64,000 nt of DNA from Epiperipatus broadwayi. Taxonomy: Eukaryota; Onychophora; Udeonychophora; Euonychophora; Peripatidae. The stretch lies in the NCBI GenBank assembly GCA_028023455.1, contig JAQFVV010006208.1:3330963-3394962 (forward strand), in the 5' to 3' direction. Under the pieces are notes generated by a model. It saw nothing but the letters and a program-made list of their open reading frames with translations. It was not told where the DNA came from and made no database searches. A program made the position numbers and the translations under genes. Numbering within the stretch: the first letter of the stretch is position 1; each line of letters begins with the position of its first letter. Below, piece by piece: positions 11,867 to 23,192 of the stretch.

Positions 11867-12195
11867 ATCTATACATTGAATGAAACACTAATAAAGGAAA
11901 AACAATCGTGAGATGATTAATTTGGCAAATAGTACAGCATAATATATTCATAAGCAATTCATGATGAGTCGATGAACCAACCTTTTGAATTTTATCGTTA
12001 TATAATTATTTAGATAAACAAGCATTTCACTCTCTTTGATTTATTTTTTCTAAGTAATTTACCTTTAATTTTAAATATTTTCCATTTCTTTAGTACTAAT
12101 TATATGGGTGCCTTTAACGTAACTCAAAGTGGTGAGCATATTACACATATTAGGACTGTATATGATACATGAGTTTGAAATACAATACTTTTGGA

Positions 12196-12590
12196 ATGTT
12201 CTGATATTTTGCGATAATATTATTTCCACACTTAATTCTAACGCTTCGACAATTCATTTCCTTATTGTAGCTAGCAATGTCAAATGCAGAGAATACAAAG
12301 TTTTCCCGAAATTTTGCAAAGTAAAATTAGATCGATCTATACACAACAAAGAAGCGATTGCAAAACAGGTTCAAGTTTTAATATTAAACAGGGTAACCCA
12401 GGAATATAGAATAGAACTACCATCCGCAAACAACAGAAGAAACACAATTATCAACAATGGTGAATTATAATTTTAAAGGTCTACAGCTTTGAAAATTCCT
12501 TCGAAAGTGCTAGCTACAGTAAGGAAATAAATTGAATTGTCGAAGCGTTAAAATTCAGCGTGGAAATATTATCGCAAAATATCAGAACAT
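12196..12590. mobile_element. Inverted-repeat element with an internal open frame
   Basis: Arms of about 85-90 bp match in inverted orientation: ATGTTCTGATATTTTGCGAT at 12196 and its complement ending at 12590. Shared inner marks are AACGCTTCGACAATTCA and GTAGCTAGCA. A + strand frame from 12129 to 12470 crosses the centre and contains VTQEYRIELPSANNRR. I do not recognise it. The layout resembles the two Penelope-like insertions at 46886 and 55720, but the coding match is not convincing. Confidence 0.55.
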
Positions 12591-12599
12591 TACATATAT

Positions 12600-13117
12600 A
12601 TATATACCATACATATTTAATAGTTTAATACTTTTGGAGTAAGCTTTAATAAATTCTCTCATTACTAATATAATATCTTGATGAACTTTTAAAAGTTGTA
12701 ACTCTTTAAAAATAATTATTTACAATGTATAATCATTAGATGATTATATTGCAATAAAATATAAATTACTATTATTGTTAATTCTATTGTCCATTAGTTT
12801 ACTATTCTTAAGCAATTTTCTATGTCTTCTTTCTCTTTAACTTTATTACATTTAAAAGAAGTAGGGTTAGAAGTAGTTACAGGTTTTCAAAGTACTGATA
12901 TAACTTTTTCAAAATTAAATATTTTTCCTTCTAAAAGCATTTAAGGGATCTAAATTAACATTATCAACATGTATTCACACACCCATTCATATAATATTGT
13001 AAATAGCTTCTATTTTTGGTAATTGAGAAATTAATTTAATCTTAAGTAATTTTTATAAAGCTCATTTTAAATTTATCCATAATATTTCCTTTTACATATA
13101 AACTATTTGTAATATAT
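12600..13117. other. AT-rich spacer
   Basis: No gene or repeat is recognised. Confidence 0.4.
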
Positions 13118-13270
13118 AAAGAGCCTGCTAATAGCTCTAAACAAGCTCATTTATTTATTTTTATGATAAATGCTACAAGAGAAAGTACCCGAACTATGTC
13201 CCCATCACCAGACCGATTTTGACCTATGGCTCTCTTCAGCGAGGAGCTAGCTATATATAGGTCATGTAAT
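13118..13270 (-). repeat. Family B fragment with decayed ribozyme-like core
   Basis: GCCTGCTAATAGCTCTAAAC and AATGCTACAAGAGAAAG match family B. On the minus strand CTCCTCG-CTGAAGA-GAGCC and GGTC-AAAATCGGTC keep the outline of the hammerhead-like core, with GAAA changed to AAAA. Confidence 0.6.
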
Positions 13271-14390
13271 ATGTAACTGATTATTACTAATATAAACTAT
13301 TTGTAATTGTCAAAAATAATTTTCACCTGAAGGTTTATAATATTAAATAACATACAAATTTCAAAAAAATACTTTTTCTTTAATATTAGTTTTTCTTCAA
13401 CTAAAATTAAATTATTATAATAAGCCGTATACTTAATTTTTGATCTTTTCTTACCATCTCGGAGCATATTCTTAATGATCTTGCAATATATTTTTAACAA
13501 CAAAAATAAATAATAAAAATTTTTATATCATAAGATTATATAAAAAGGAATCTTTTTTAAAGCAAATTAATGGTGAGATAAAGCAAATTTTCATCTGAAA
13601 TTTATTACTGTCTTGATAATAGATTCTTGTTCTCTTCTAAAGTTTATACTTGAACGTCTGGGTAAAATATGTATATGTAAATAACTTGCAGTTTGGATCC
13701 ATGGCTTTTTTTATGTTTAGACGATCTGTGAATAGTTAATGAATCATCTGTGAATTTGGCAGTATTCAACATATAGTAGACAATTTTATTTTTCTTACAC
13801 CAAGATACCAAATTCAATAAACATCATAGCTAAGTAATTTTCCTAAATTGACTAATTACCATAGTTAGTTTGATGTTTTAAATATGCAAACATGGAAGTT
13901 AATATTCAGAACAACACTTTGTCTGAGGCAGATAATCTGAGAGATTCTAGATTTTTTTATTTACTCAATCGTGGCTTTTCCTCCTATAAACAATTAATTA
14001 GCATTGAAATTTTGCTGCTATTTCACAATGGCTCTTCTCCAAGATATTTCTGTTATAGAAAAAAATCCAGGAAAACTAACAGTCATTTTTGATCATTATA
14101 TATTTTCAGAGTAATTCTAATTTTTTCCCCACTTTGTGTGGAATTTCTAAAAAAAATATATATTAAAAGTAATGTGTTTTTTAAAGACACAATCAATTAA
14201 GGCTTTGATCTTAAATTTTATTACATTGCCTTTCACAAATTGATTTAATTACAACTCTGATTTTGAATCTTTCATAATGAACCTCGATTAAATCTATTTA
14301 ACAAAATGTGCAGACCTAATTGCAAGAAAATCCATCTATTTAGAATTTATTTAAAATTGAACTTATTAAAGTTTTATATTACTTACGCTG
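13271..14390. other. AT-rich spacer
   Basis: Contains small chance open frames only (for example 13297-13503 on the minus strand and 13892-14092 on the plus strand). No domain is recognised. Confidence 0.4.
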
Positions 14391-15376
14391 TAAAAATAAA
14401 TGCTTATTTATATATATGGTTAAGTTTCAGTTGGAATGACGTTTAGTAAATTCTAGAAAATTTCATCAGCGTCATTCATTCAGACATTGTATATAGTAAT
14501 TTAAAGTGACCGTTCTATCGTCACGCCTTCTGTGCCAGTACTTCAGATTTGCTCATATATAAATATTTGAATCGTAGGAATAAGAGGATTCTTTTTATTC
14601 CTGCATAAATTCTATATCTTGTATTGGTCAGAGGGTATTCATTTATTATTTAACACTCGCAAAGCGTTTGCACAATTGGCTTGAAAGGCCGATATGAATG
14701 TAATTACAATTATATACAGACGCTATAAAAATAAATGCTTATTTATATATATGGTTAAGTTTCAGTTGGAATGACGTTTAATAAATTCTAGAAAATTTCA
14801 TCAGCGTCATTCATTCAGACATTGTATATAGTAATTTAAAGTGACCGTTCTATCGTCACGCCTTCTGTGCCAGTACTTCAGATTTGCTCATATATAAATA
14901 TTTGAGTCATAGGAATAAGAGGGATTCTTTTTATTCCTGCATAAATTCTATATCTTGTATTGGTCAGAGGGTATTCATTTATTATTTAACACTCGCAAAG
15001 CGTTTGCACAATTGGCTTGAAAGGCCAATATGAATGTAATTACAATTATATACAGACGCTATAAAAATAAATGCTATTTATATATATGGTTAAGTTTCAG
15101 TTGGAATGACGTTTAGTAAATTCTAGAAAATTTCATCAGCGTCATTCATTCAGACATTGTATATAGTAATTTAAAGTGACCGTTCTATCGTCACGCCTTC
15201 TGTGCCAGTACTTCAGATTTGCTCATATATAAATATTTGAGTCGTAGGAATAAAAGGGATTCTTTTTATTCCTGCATAAATTCTATATCTTGTATTGGTC
15301 AGAGGGTATTCATTTATTATTTAACACTCGCAAAGCGTTTGCACAATTGGCTTGAAAGGCCGATATGAATGTAATT
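14391..15376. repeat. Three tandem copies of a 335-bp unit
   Basis: Units start at 14391, 14726 and 15062 with TAAAAATAAATGC, and the last ends near 15376. Differences between copies are a handful of substitutions and single-base indels, so the expansion is recent. Each unit contains GGAATGACG and CGTCATTC as a short inverted repeat, CACGCCTTCTGTGCCAG, and GGCTTGAAAGGCC. There is no open frame. No other copy exists in the window. It may be a seed of a satellite array. Confidence 0.9.
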
Positions 15377-15414
15377 AAACCAATATTGGAAATTTTATGT
15401 TACAAATAATAATT

Positions 15415-15660
15415 TATAATATTTGGAATACAAGTATACTTTTATACATATATACTTGGAGTCTAGATGTAATATAGAGGATTTGAACACAGATTTCCAA
15501 ACTCCTTTATGCAATCCACGATTTCATATAATGAATACACCTGACCACACACATAGAAAAAAGATAAATGATCACTATCTGTATTTCATGCTAAACCAGC
15601 ACTCATCAGTTGGTCCATATCATTTTAATATATTGCTATGTAAATGTTTACATAGGTGAT
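15415..15660 (-). mobile_element. Family D element, single arm (copy D1)
   Basis: On the minus strand the ribozyme-like core (15575-15616) is followed by a tRNA-like stretch ending in TGTGTTCAAATCCTC, which fits a pol III B box. Matching copies lie at 17540, 29210, 31240 and 33735. The + strand open frame at 15423-15659 is a by-product. Confidence 0.65.
15575..15616 (-). ncRNA. Hammerhead-ribozyme-like motif, family D
   Basis: On the minus strand: GGACCAA, CTGATGA, stem II GTGCT-GGTTT-AGCAT, GAAA, then TACAGATA. The stem I partner TTGG expected next has been deleted, so this copy is probably inactive. Confidence 0.45.
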
Positions 15661-15734
15661 CAATTGGATTTTTAATTAAAACTGTACTTGTGATCAAAAG
15701 AAAAACTATGGTATTGATCTATCTTTTTCTGTTT

Positions 15735-16770
15735 GATGGGATACACTGTGACTTCTTATACGAAGTCAGGAATCTCTCGGCAACTATCCCCAGAGAAACA
15801 TGTTACCCACTTTACCTTCCCTTTCCATTCTCCACCCTAAGTTTTCCCATAATCTGCTCCATCCCATTTCCACAACATAATCTTTGTCAACTCCATGGCC
15901 TTCATATCTAAATCCCCCTTATCTTTTCCCAAACCCAGCATAAAAACCAATAACTCATTTTCTGTTTAATCACTTTGTTCATATTTATTCTTCCATAATT
16001 TCATTATTTGTACCCTTTCTGCTTCCAAACATTTATATTGAAGTAACAGATGCCTAATATTTTCTATGCCTTCCTTACACAACTTGCAGACTAAATCACC
16101 TATATTTTTCCTTTTATGTGTATATTCCCTTGTCGCTAAAGATCCCATTCAAGTCTTAAACAATAAACTACTTTCCTTACTAATATCATAAATTAATTCA
16201 CACCCAATGTTCTGTTTACTTCTATATATATTTAAACTCGGTTTTACTCTCCATACTAGTTCTCCATCTCTGCAATTCCCTATTCTTTATTAATACATCT
16301 ATTCTTCTATCCCACTCCTTACCACTATAACACTCAACAATTCTCCTAACACAATCATCCCACCTTTTGTACAAGTATACTGACATAAATTCTTTATCCA
16401 AATCATCTGCATACCGCATTACCGTTCTCACCCATCTTGTTGCCTGCCCTTTACTTGTAACCCAATTAAATACTATTTTGGCTAATCTTTTATTATCCAT
16501 TAACTGCAATCTACCGAACATTTTCATTTTGCTTTTTGCATCTCATATAAAAACTTGACCATCCCATTTCTCCTTGAATTGCCTCCTTTGCTGTCCACAC
16601 CTCTGCATCTAATGCACGTCTTCCTACTTCCCTTTGTACTTTTTCTAAGTAATCTAATACCCCTTTACTAACACTTAACGCATCATTGCCATATGATAAC
16701 CCTGCTACTGCCACTCCCTTCCTTACAATTCTAGTTACATCATATTTATTATATGAAAACACTGTTAATT
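15735..16770 (-). pseudogene. LINE copy L1: 3' part with C-terminal ORF remnants
   Basis: The minus strand encodes in broken frames YDVTRIVRKGVAVAGLSYG, then DYLEKVQREVGRRALDAEVW, EAIQGEMGWSSFYMR, and a distal CKLCKEGIENIRHLL block. This is the region after the reverse transcriptase catalytic core of a LINE family found in several invertebrates. The 3' end lies near 15735 and the copy is 5'-truncated near 16770. The same family recurs at 45793, 46728, 50916 and 50997. Confidence 0.8.
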
Positions 16771-17539
16771 TTTACAGCTTTCTGCGCCCTCTTCTGCCTG
16801 ATTTTGGCAATTAGCTATTAATGCCAATGAAATATCCACTTCAGTACATATAAAACAAGCTGCTTATCAGATAATGATATATGCCTTATTTGAATTTTTA
16901 TAAGTCACTTGATACATAATCACTTTTTAACACTAACTGATGAGAAACAAATTTACTTTAAAATAGACCTCCTTGGAGATGACTATATAAATCCGAATTT
17001 TTATTGCAATTGGAGCTGATTACATATTAATGTTGACATGTATATAAAAACAAAGATGGAAAATGGATTAAACCTTCACTAGCTAGCAATTAAATAATTT
17101 GGTGATAATTTCAGAGTTCGTCCATGAGGATTTGTTGAAGAGGGCTTTTATCATGCACTAGGCCATTTAAAAACTGTTTACATATATATTCAGGGGGTTC
17201 CTGAAATGACTATCTAAACTGATGTAATGGTATAATTTAATTGTTATACAAATTGATGTATTTATAAAAGTTGAAATAAATTAAATTTTATTTGGCCTAA
17301 AAGGGCTAAAAAAAAATCAGCGCTTTAAAAACAATTTTTCTTCTTTTTCAGATCTATATTATTTAAGATGAACGTGTTTGAATAATGAAGAATTGGGCAT
17401 TTAAGAAACATAAATTTCAAAAATTAACACAATATCTATGCATTCTTTTTTTTTTTCATCATTAGAAATTAGAGATTCGTGGAAATAAAAATTGTTTGAT
17501 ATAAATTCTAAATTGTAATGTGCAAATGAAGATAATTTA
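16771..17539. other. AT-rich spacer
   Basis: No gene or repeat is recognised. Confidence 0.4.
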
Positions 17540-17835
17540 CAGTTTGTATAATTATAGGGGATTTGAACTCAGACTTTCAAGCCTCTTTACGATCCACACT
17601 ATCTCATATTACTGATACATATGACCACACACATGAAGAAAAGATAAATATTCACCAATATTGTATTTTGTGCTAAACCAGCACTCATCAGTTGGTCCAT
17701 ACTACCATTTCCCACACATATATATAATCAGTGCTCAGTTTATATTAAGATAGCAAATCCTTCCATTTTAATGGACAGGCTTCAACCCACTCCAACTCTT
17801 CAGCCATCCATTCCATTGAAAATCTAATGATAGAA
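17540..17835 (-). mobile_element. Family D element (copy D2)
   Basis: On the minus strand: sequence near TTGGAGTGGGTTGAAGCCTG, then the ribozyme-like core, then GAGATAGTGTGGATCG and GAGTTCAAATCCCC, which fit pol III A and B boxes. It is a single arm; the palindromic version is at 31240-31970. Confidence 0.7.
17654..17696 (-). ncRNA. Hammerhead-ribozyme-like motif, family D, GAAA mutated
   Basis: Minus strand: stem I ACCAA/TTGGT (five pairs), CTGATGA, stem II GTGCT-GGTTT-AGCAC (five perfect pairs), then AAAA in place of GAAA, TACAATA, and TTGGT. The invariant G of GAAA is lost, which should abolish cleavage. Confidence 0.55.
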
Positions 17836-18421
17836 TACATATAGTTTGTATAATTCCAAATTTTAATCATTTGTGTATTATGAAAGATATTCTAATATTT
17901 TTCAAACTTTCAGTAGGAATCAAGGAATAATATTTGATTTTTAGAAAATTATAATTTAGCGATGAATTATAAAAGAAAAAAGTTAAGATGCTATAACTGT
18001 AAGATTATCTTTTTTGCTCAATTATTCATTGATGATGACAAGAATTAAAGAAAAAAATTGATTATGGTGGGATTTGAATGATTAAACAGAGAGAATAAAA
18101 GGATTTAAGAGACATCATTAAGTAACAAAAATGTTATTGCAATTCAAATTAAAAGCATTTTTAAGGATGTTAAAATTTTGCATCAATTTAGGTGTTAAAT
18201 CACTCATCGTTTATCTTTTAGGTGCCTCTCAATTAATTTTTGCATAGCTAAAGAAAAGTATATTTAATACATTTTATTGTGATTACAATGATGGGGGGGT
18301 GTGTGTGTGAAAAAACTGATAAAAGTCTTATGTGCTGAATGAAATTTCATGTAGCACGAACTTTTGATAAGATATAGTTAGGATTCAGGTATATATTTAT
18401 ATTTGTATGAACATTCATTTG

Positions 18422-18610
18422 GGTACTTTAACCTGACGTGCTATGTGGCCACCAGGTGGCGCTGTTTTATATGTCTAGCCTCAGGCTTTTTAGTTGACAA
18501 TTTTCAGCCACTTTTTGAAAAAAATTTTTATCACTTGCAGGTTTCTGACCGATTGTTGATGGTGGCACAGCGCCACCTGGTGTTCGCATAGCACATCAGG
18601 TTAAAGTACC
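18422..18610. mobile_element. 189-bp TIR element with 5-bp direct flanks
   Basis: The ends GGTACTTTAACCTGACGTGC and its complement at 18610 match with few differences, and inner parts share ACCAGGTGGCGCTG. ATTTG flanks both sides (18417-18421, 18611-18615). It is too small to encode anything; the open frames across it are chance. Superfamily not assigned. Confidence 0.75.
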
Positions 18611-18615
18611 ATTTG

Positions 18616-19424
18616 TAATTCCAATATGAGGATGTTAAGTTTTCTGAATGAAGGCAAATAAGGTAATTGAACAATATAGTACTAGGGCTAAGTCCTAATT
18701 TATTATCATTAGTTATCATTCTTTTAACATAGTTTATTTTAACGTCTCAATATATACTGAAATAAGAGCAGACAACATTGGGAAATTAACCACGAACTAC
18801 TGTGAACCTTATAGAAATTCAAATAATTGACATACACATGTATATTCATATTTTTGAGTATTTGTTGTGTCATATCTATTTTGCCTTTTTGTAAATACTG
18901 GGAAAAAATAAACTTTTACGACTCACTTATAGCTGTAGTCATTATTGTTTGGAACAGGCTTAAAAAGCATATTAACAGCAGACAATATTACTAATATACT
19001 TTAAAATCGGTTCTTTTGGAGTAGATTAAAAATCTGGAAATATTTCTCAAAATTTCATTAGACATTATCATAATGTTTTTTTTATTCATATGCGTATGTG
19101 TATATATATATATGTTAAAACAAAGATATATCTATAGTCTAAATTCTAGCCAAACTTTATTTTTCATAAACGTTTAAAACTTTAATGTAATACACAAAAT
19201 AGAACAAAAATATTACAATGATAACAAATTTACAATTTTAAAATAATAATCCATACAAATTATAATACATGAAAATTAGAATCTTAAAAGTTTGACAGTA
19301 TATAATCTAATGAAAAATGTTTGTTTTACATGATTTTATTTCGGAATATATTTTAATTATGTTGTCTATAACTTCATTAAAATCGATATTTTAGTTGAAA
19401 TTATTTATCTGCCCTGCATAATGC
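18616..19424. other. AT-rich spacer
   Basis: No gene or repeat is recognised apart from a short TA run near 19102. Confidence 0.4.
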
Positions 19425-19556
19425 AAGTAATATTTACTAAGGCAATAAACCTCAAACAAAGTGCGTTTGAAAATGCGAAGGTGGGGACCTCTACAGGTCT
19501 TAACCACAAGCGCACATTGCTAGAGGTTTATTGCTTTAGTAAATATTACTTACGTA
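19425..19556. repeat. Small inverted repeat (family F)
   Basis: AAGTAATATTTACTAAGGCA and ATAAACCTC pair with GAGGTTTAT and TGCTTTAGTAAATATTACTT. The loop holds GACCTCTACAGGTCTTAAC. The complement of that loop motif, GTTAAGACCTGTAGAGGTC, recurs at about 25478-25496, so it belongs to a small family. Confidence 0.6.
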
Positions 19557-20002
19557 ATCAATGTGCGTTAAATAAATTTATAATCCAAGTAATTTTCCAT
19601 TAATTTTTAAGGGGGGGGGGGGTAAACACTTGATAGTAATTACATTAATGCTGCAGTTAGATTAAGAAATAAATTGGTCACATTATTTTTATAAAAATAA
19701 ACAAAATTTCTTTGGGAGATTTTAGGTTGGTAAGTTTATAATTCATGATATAAATGTTAGGAATCACTGGACTACAAATTATATAAAAATATTTTTATAA
19801 AGTTTGATGATAAAAAAAATTAATTTCTGAATATGAAATTAATTTCTGAAAATTTTAATTAATTAATTATTCAAATCTTTATAGAATATTTTGCTACATA
19901 AATCAAACAATGAAAAATTTATTTTAAAACCAATGTTAAGATCGCAGCTATACAATTGCCATTTAACATTTCTTGTAGGATTGATTAAGAAAAATATAGT
20001 AG

Positions 20003-20055
20003 TCAAGTGTTGGTGGCCGAGTGGTTAGCATAGCTGCCTTACAAGCAGTTGTCAA
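20003..20055 (+). mobile_element. tRNA-like SINE, truncated (copy S3)
   Basis: TCAAGTGTTGGTGGCCGAGT, GGTTAGCATAGCTGCCTTAC and AAGCAGTTGT match the 5' half of the SINE. The B-box half is missing. Confidence 0.65.
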
Positions 20056-20669
20056 TTGCAACATTTGTAATTATTTTATTGGCTTTTTTTAAAGCAAATA
20101 TTAAAAAAAAAAAAAGTTAAATTCTATCATTGCACAAATTAAACAAATGTAATTTCAAACTATTTCTACTTGTGAATCTTGTATTTGTTGAAACGGAGGC
20201 AGTCCTAATTTTTGCCTCTCATTTGAAAATCATATCTCTCGTGATAGTTGTTGATTTGCAATTATACATATACTAGAGTTGTTTAATTTTCTTTATACAT
20301 GTGAGCTACTTTTTTGTAGGATAACTGCATGATTTAGTCATCTAATTTTTAATATTTATTAAAGATATAAAAATATCAACATGTATAATAAAACAAACAT
20401 TTAAAAATCATTTATATTTTTATATTGGAGTATTTCTATCATCTAATATGCGTATTGAATGTGTTTAGAAAAATTTAACTTTATTTAAATATTCCAAATA
20501 CATTCATCTGTTAGTAATAGCACATCAAACAGGTTAGTATGTGCATTAAACAATTCAAAACAAAACAACACTCTCCATATAGTAGTGCCATCTTGTGCTA
20601 ACAAGAGCAATCAATGGATGCCAGAAGGCTTGTGCATAAAATCTCTATCTAATGCCTACTCATCCAATA

Positions 20670-20711
20670 TCCCCAGACTAGTTTCTGGCTTGTGGCCTTC
20701 ATCAGTGAGGA
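20670..20711 (-). ncRNA. Hammerhead-ribozyme-like motif, family A (copy A3)
   Basis: Minus strand: stem I TCCTCA/TGGGGA (six pairs, one G-T), CTGATGA, stem II GGC-CACAA-GCC with an unpaired A on each side, GAAA, then C-TA-G and TC as cleavage site. ACTAGT at stem III is a palindrome. The extra A residues beside stem II depart from the canonical fold. Confidence 0.55.
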
Positions 20712-20977
20712 GCCTTGGATCTGAGAGCACTGCACCTAGATCTTAGGATCTAATGCAACCCTCCAGCACCCACCTTTTAACTCTATTTAACTACAAAACT
20801 ATGAGAATGAAATTGAAAACACTATTAATATTTTCAATCCAAGCTCAATAGCTTATATAGTCATATGGGTCTGAACTCAATTCAGTACCCATACATTTTG
20901 GTGTCTTTGGCTCTTTAACAACCATAGCCACCATTATCCTATTAGGCAGGATTGGTGATCATGTGATGTTTAGTATG

Positions 20978-21019
20978 TGCATGTTTCAAGAAGTATTGTT
21001 CTCCCCTCTTCAGGTGTTG
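20978..21019 (-). ncRNA. Hammerhead-like motif, family E
   Basis: Minus strand: CAACAC, CTGAAGA (allowed because the fourth-last base of CUGANGA is free), stem II GGGGAG/CTTCTT with wobble pairs, GAAAC, then ATGCAC. Stem III would have only one pair and stem I is weak. Listed as a candidate only. Confidence 0.3.
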
Positions 21020-21518
21020 CTGGCCTGACTAGTGACAGTACTAGCATGGGATTTGAACCTGGGTTCTTAGATTGTTGATTATTGACACATGAAGACCAGG
21101 GAAGAGTAATATCTCTCAAAACATTGTACTTATACTAACCTGTTTGATGTGCTATTATTAACAGTTGAATGTATTTAGAATATTTAAATAAAGTTAAATT
21201 CTTCTAAAGACATTCAATATCCATATTAGATGATGGAAATAGTCCAATATAAAATACAACTAGAACAGCATCATAACAAACCTTCAGGAAAACATTTAAA
21301 AATCATATTTATGAATGTTATCACTGACATTTCGTTGCCCTTAGTAATTTTTTTTTAAATTAAAAGAATAATCAAAAACATTGTTCAAGGTGTTTGGTGT
21401 TCATCAATTAAAGAATTTTTGATTTTGTAATAATCCTGTGTGAAATTGCTAATTTCATTTAATGAGTAGATATAAAGCATAACATTTTATGTATAATATT
21501 TTTATCATATTTTTTTTT

Positions 21519-21604
21519 CATGTGTCATAGCATCGGCCGGGAAGCGAACCCGCTAACCCGGGACAACTGCCTGTAAGGCAGTCGCGCTGACCTCTTGACC
21601 ACCA
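21519..21604 (-). mobile_element. tRNA-like SINE with A tail (copy S4)
   Basis: Minus strand: GGTGGTCAAGAGGTCAGCGC, GACTGCCTTACAGGCAGTTG, TCCCGGGTTAGCGGGTTCGC, TTCCCGGCCGATGCTATGAC, then ACATG and a run of A. The A tail marks retroposition. The GTTAGCGG insertion before the B box is shared with copy S6. Confidence 0.8.
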
Positions 21605-21711
21605 TTGAAGAAAATAGATTTATCAAAAACACCACAATTGATTGAAAAAATCATGTTTGAACTCCTAATATATATAATCACGTTTAATTTTTTTTATCAA
21701 TGCATATTGAT

Positions 21712-22110
21712 AAACAGAGCAAAACTCTCCATACAGTATTGCCACCTGTGCTAAACAGAGTAATCAATGGATGCCAGAAGGCTTGTGCATAAAATCCCTA
21801 TCTAATGCCTACTCATCCAATATCCCCAGACTAGTTTCTGGCTTGTGGCCTTCGTCAGTGAGGAGCTTTGGATCTGAGAGCACTGCATCTAGATCTTAGG
21901 ATCTAATGCAACCCTCTAGCAACCACCTTTTATCTCTACTTAACTACAAAACTATGAGAATGAAATTGAAAACACAAAAAATATTTTCAATCTAAGCTCA
22001 ATAGCTTATATAGTCATATGGGTCTGTATGGAAAGTTTTGCTCTGTTTATCACCAATTAATGTGCTAGTATAGGAAATGTGATCATGTGATGCTTAATGG
22101 TTTAATGCAT
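21712..22110. mobile_element. Family A hairpin (copy A4)
   Basis: TIR AACAGAGCAAAACTCTCCAT at the left and ATGGAAAGTTTTGCTCTGTT at the right, followed by AATGTGATCATGTGATG, the outer family A end. Interior shared with copies A3 and A5 (TGCATCTAGATCTTAGGATC, AACTACAAAACTATGAGAAT). Confidence 0.75.
21823..21864 (-). ncRNA. Hammerhead-ribozyme-like motif, family A (copy A4)
   Basis: Same layout as copy A3 with CTGACGA in place of CTGATGA; the variable position tolerates this. Stem I, GGC/GCC stem II, GAAA and ACTAGTC are all kept. Confidence 0.5.
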
Positions 22111-22511
22111 ATTTTTAATAAAACGTTTTTCAAACTTTACTCAATTATCTCCCATTTTCACAACTTTAATATATATCACTTTCATTGATATTGCACATGG
22201 ATTATGGTAATGCTTTTTTTTTCATATAATTAGTAGCCATGGCATTGTTTTTCAATTATCTCTATATAATAAGAAAGTTTTGCTCTGTTTATCAACAATT
22301 AATGTGCTAGTATAGGAAATGTGATCATGTGATGCTTAATGGTTTAATGCATATTTTTAATAAAACGTTTTTCAAACTTTACTCAATTATCTCCCATTTT
22401 CACAACTTTAATATATATCACTTTCATTGATATTGCACATGGATTATGGTAATGCTTTTTTTTCATATAATTAGTAGCCATGGCATTGTTTTTCAATTAT
22501 CTCTATATAAT
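22031..22511. repeat. 242-bp tandem duplication, nearly identical copies
   Basis: GAAAGTTTTGCTCTGTTTAT begins both units (22031 and 22273). They differ at about two positions (for example CACCAATT against CAACAATT, and one T fewer in a T run). The unit includes the right TIR of the family A copy, so the duplication came after that insertion. Confidence 0.95.
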
Positions 22512-23192
22512 ATAAAAATCATTTTCAAATTTATTTAAAAATTATTTTCAAAGAAACATTAAAAAATACTGCCACATTGAAATAAAACAACTTTTCATAT
22601 GTACCATTTAAATGATATACAATCAGTAATATTCTTTAATACTTAGGACTTCTCCTTGTTGATTTAGAAATGAATTCTACAAAAATATATCCATTTGTGT
22701 GTTCATTATCCACCCTCCCAGTGATATATGTGTAACAAATTACACCAGTTGTTTTTAATTATTTTAATTTTTTTCAAGGAATGAATTTACATATTAAATT
22801 GAACATTATTTTTAAATATACAGGTTTGAATAAATAAATTGGCAATTATTTTGAAAAATTAAATCACTTGAAAAAAAATTAAATAAAAATATTTTTTAAA
22901 AAAATCAATGGCTTCTAAATTAAATATTTTCATTATAAATTTTCTATGAAACTAAACTTACATTTTCACAAAGTGTAGTAAAAAAGAGCGAATGAAGTAT
23001 AATTAAAACAAAAATATATAAATATTTAATTTGTGTTTTATGTAATTAATCTGTTAATAATATACCATCATAAAAGATAGAGTCGAACATTTGAAGTTAT
23101 AATAATTGAAGTCTATTAAAATATCTATTAGTAATAACTACACAATTACAACTTTTCATATACTACTTCAATTTATAAATATAATTTAAAAA
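22512..23192. other. AT-rich sequence downstream of the zinc-finger gene
   Basis: Very AT-rich; likely the 3' flank or 3' UTR of the gene at 23193. No clear AATAAA signal was picked out on the minus strand near the stop. Confidence 0.35.

Larger units (their letters stand above)
20420..21260. mobile_element. Family E hairpin split by a family A insertion
   Basis: The outer arms are inverted copies: TATTTCTATCATCTAATATG near 20423 and its complement near 21225, with AATAGCACATCAAACAGGTT inside. The core (20978-21019) and a tRNA-like stretch with AGGTTCAAATCCC on the minus strand lie near 21050. Family A sequence (about 20566-20975) sits within the left arm. Order of events inferred: E first, A later. 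Confidence 0.7.

Noticed and set aside
12129-12470. 113-residue ORF as a host gene
   Set aside because: It starts outside and crosses the arm of an inverted-repeat element; no domain is recognised.
14461-14800. Hammerhead ribozyme in the 335-bp tandem unit (minus strand CTGATGA followed by AAACGTC)
   Set aside because: GAAA is replaced by TAAA, no stem II closes next to the core, and the 8-bp inverted repeat pairs straight through the would-be cleavage site. It fits a plain hairpin better.
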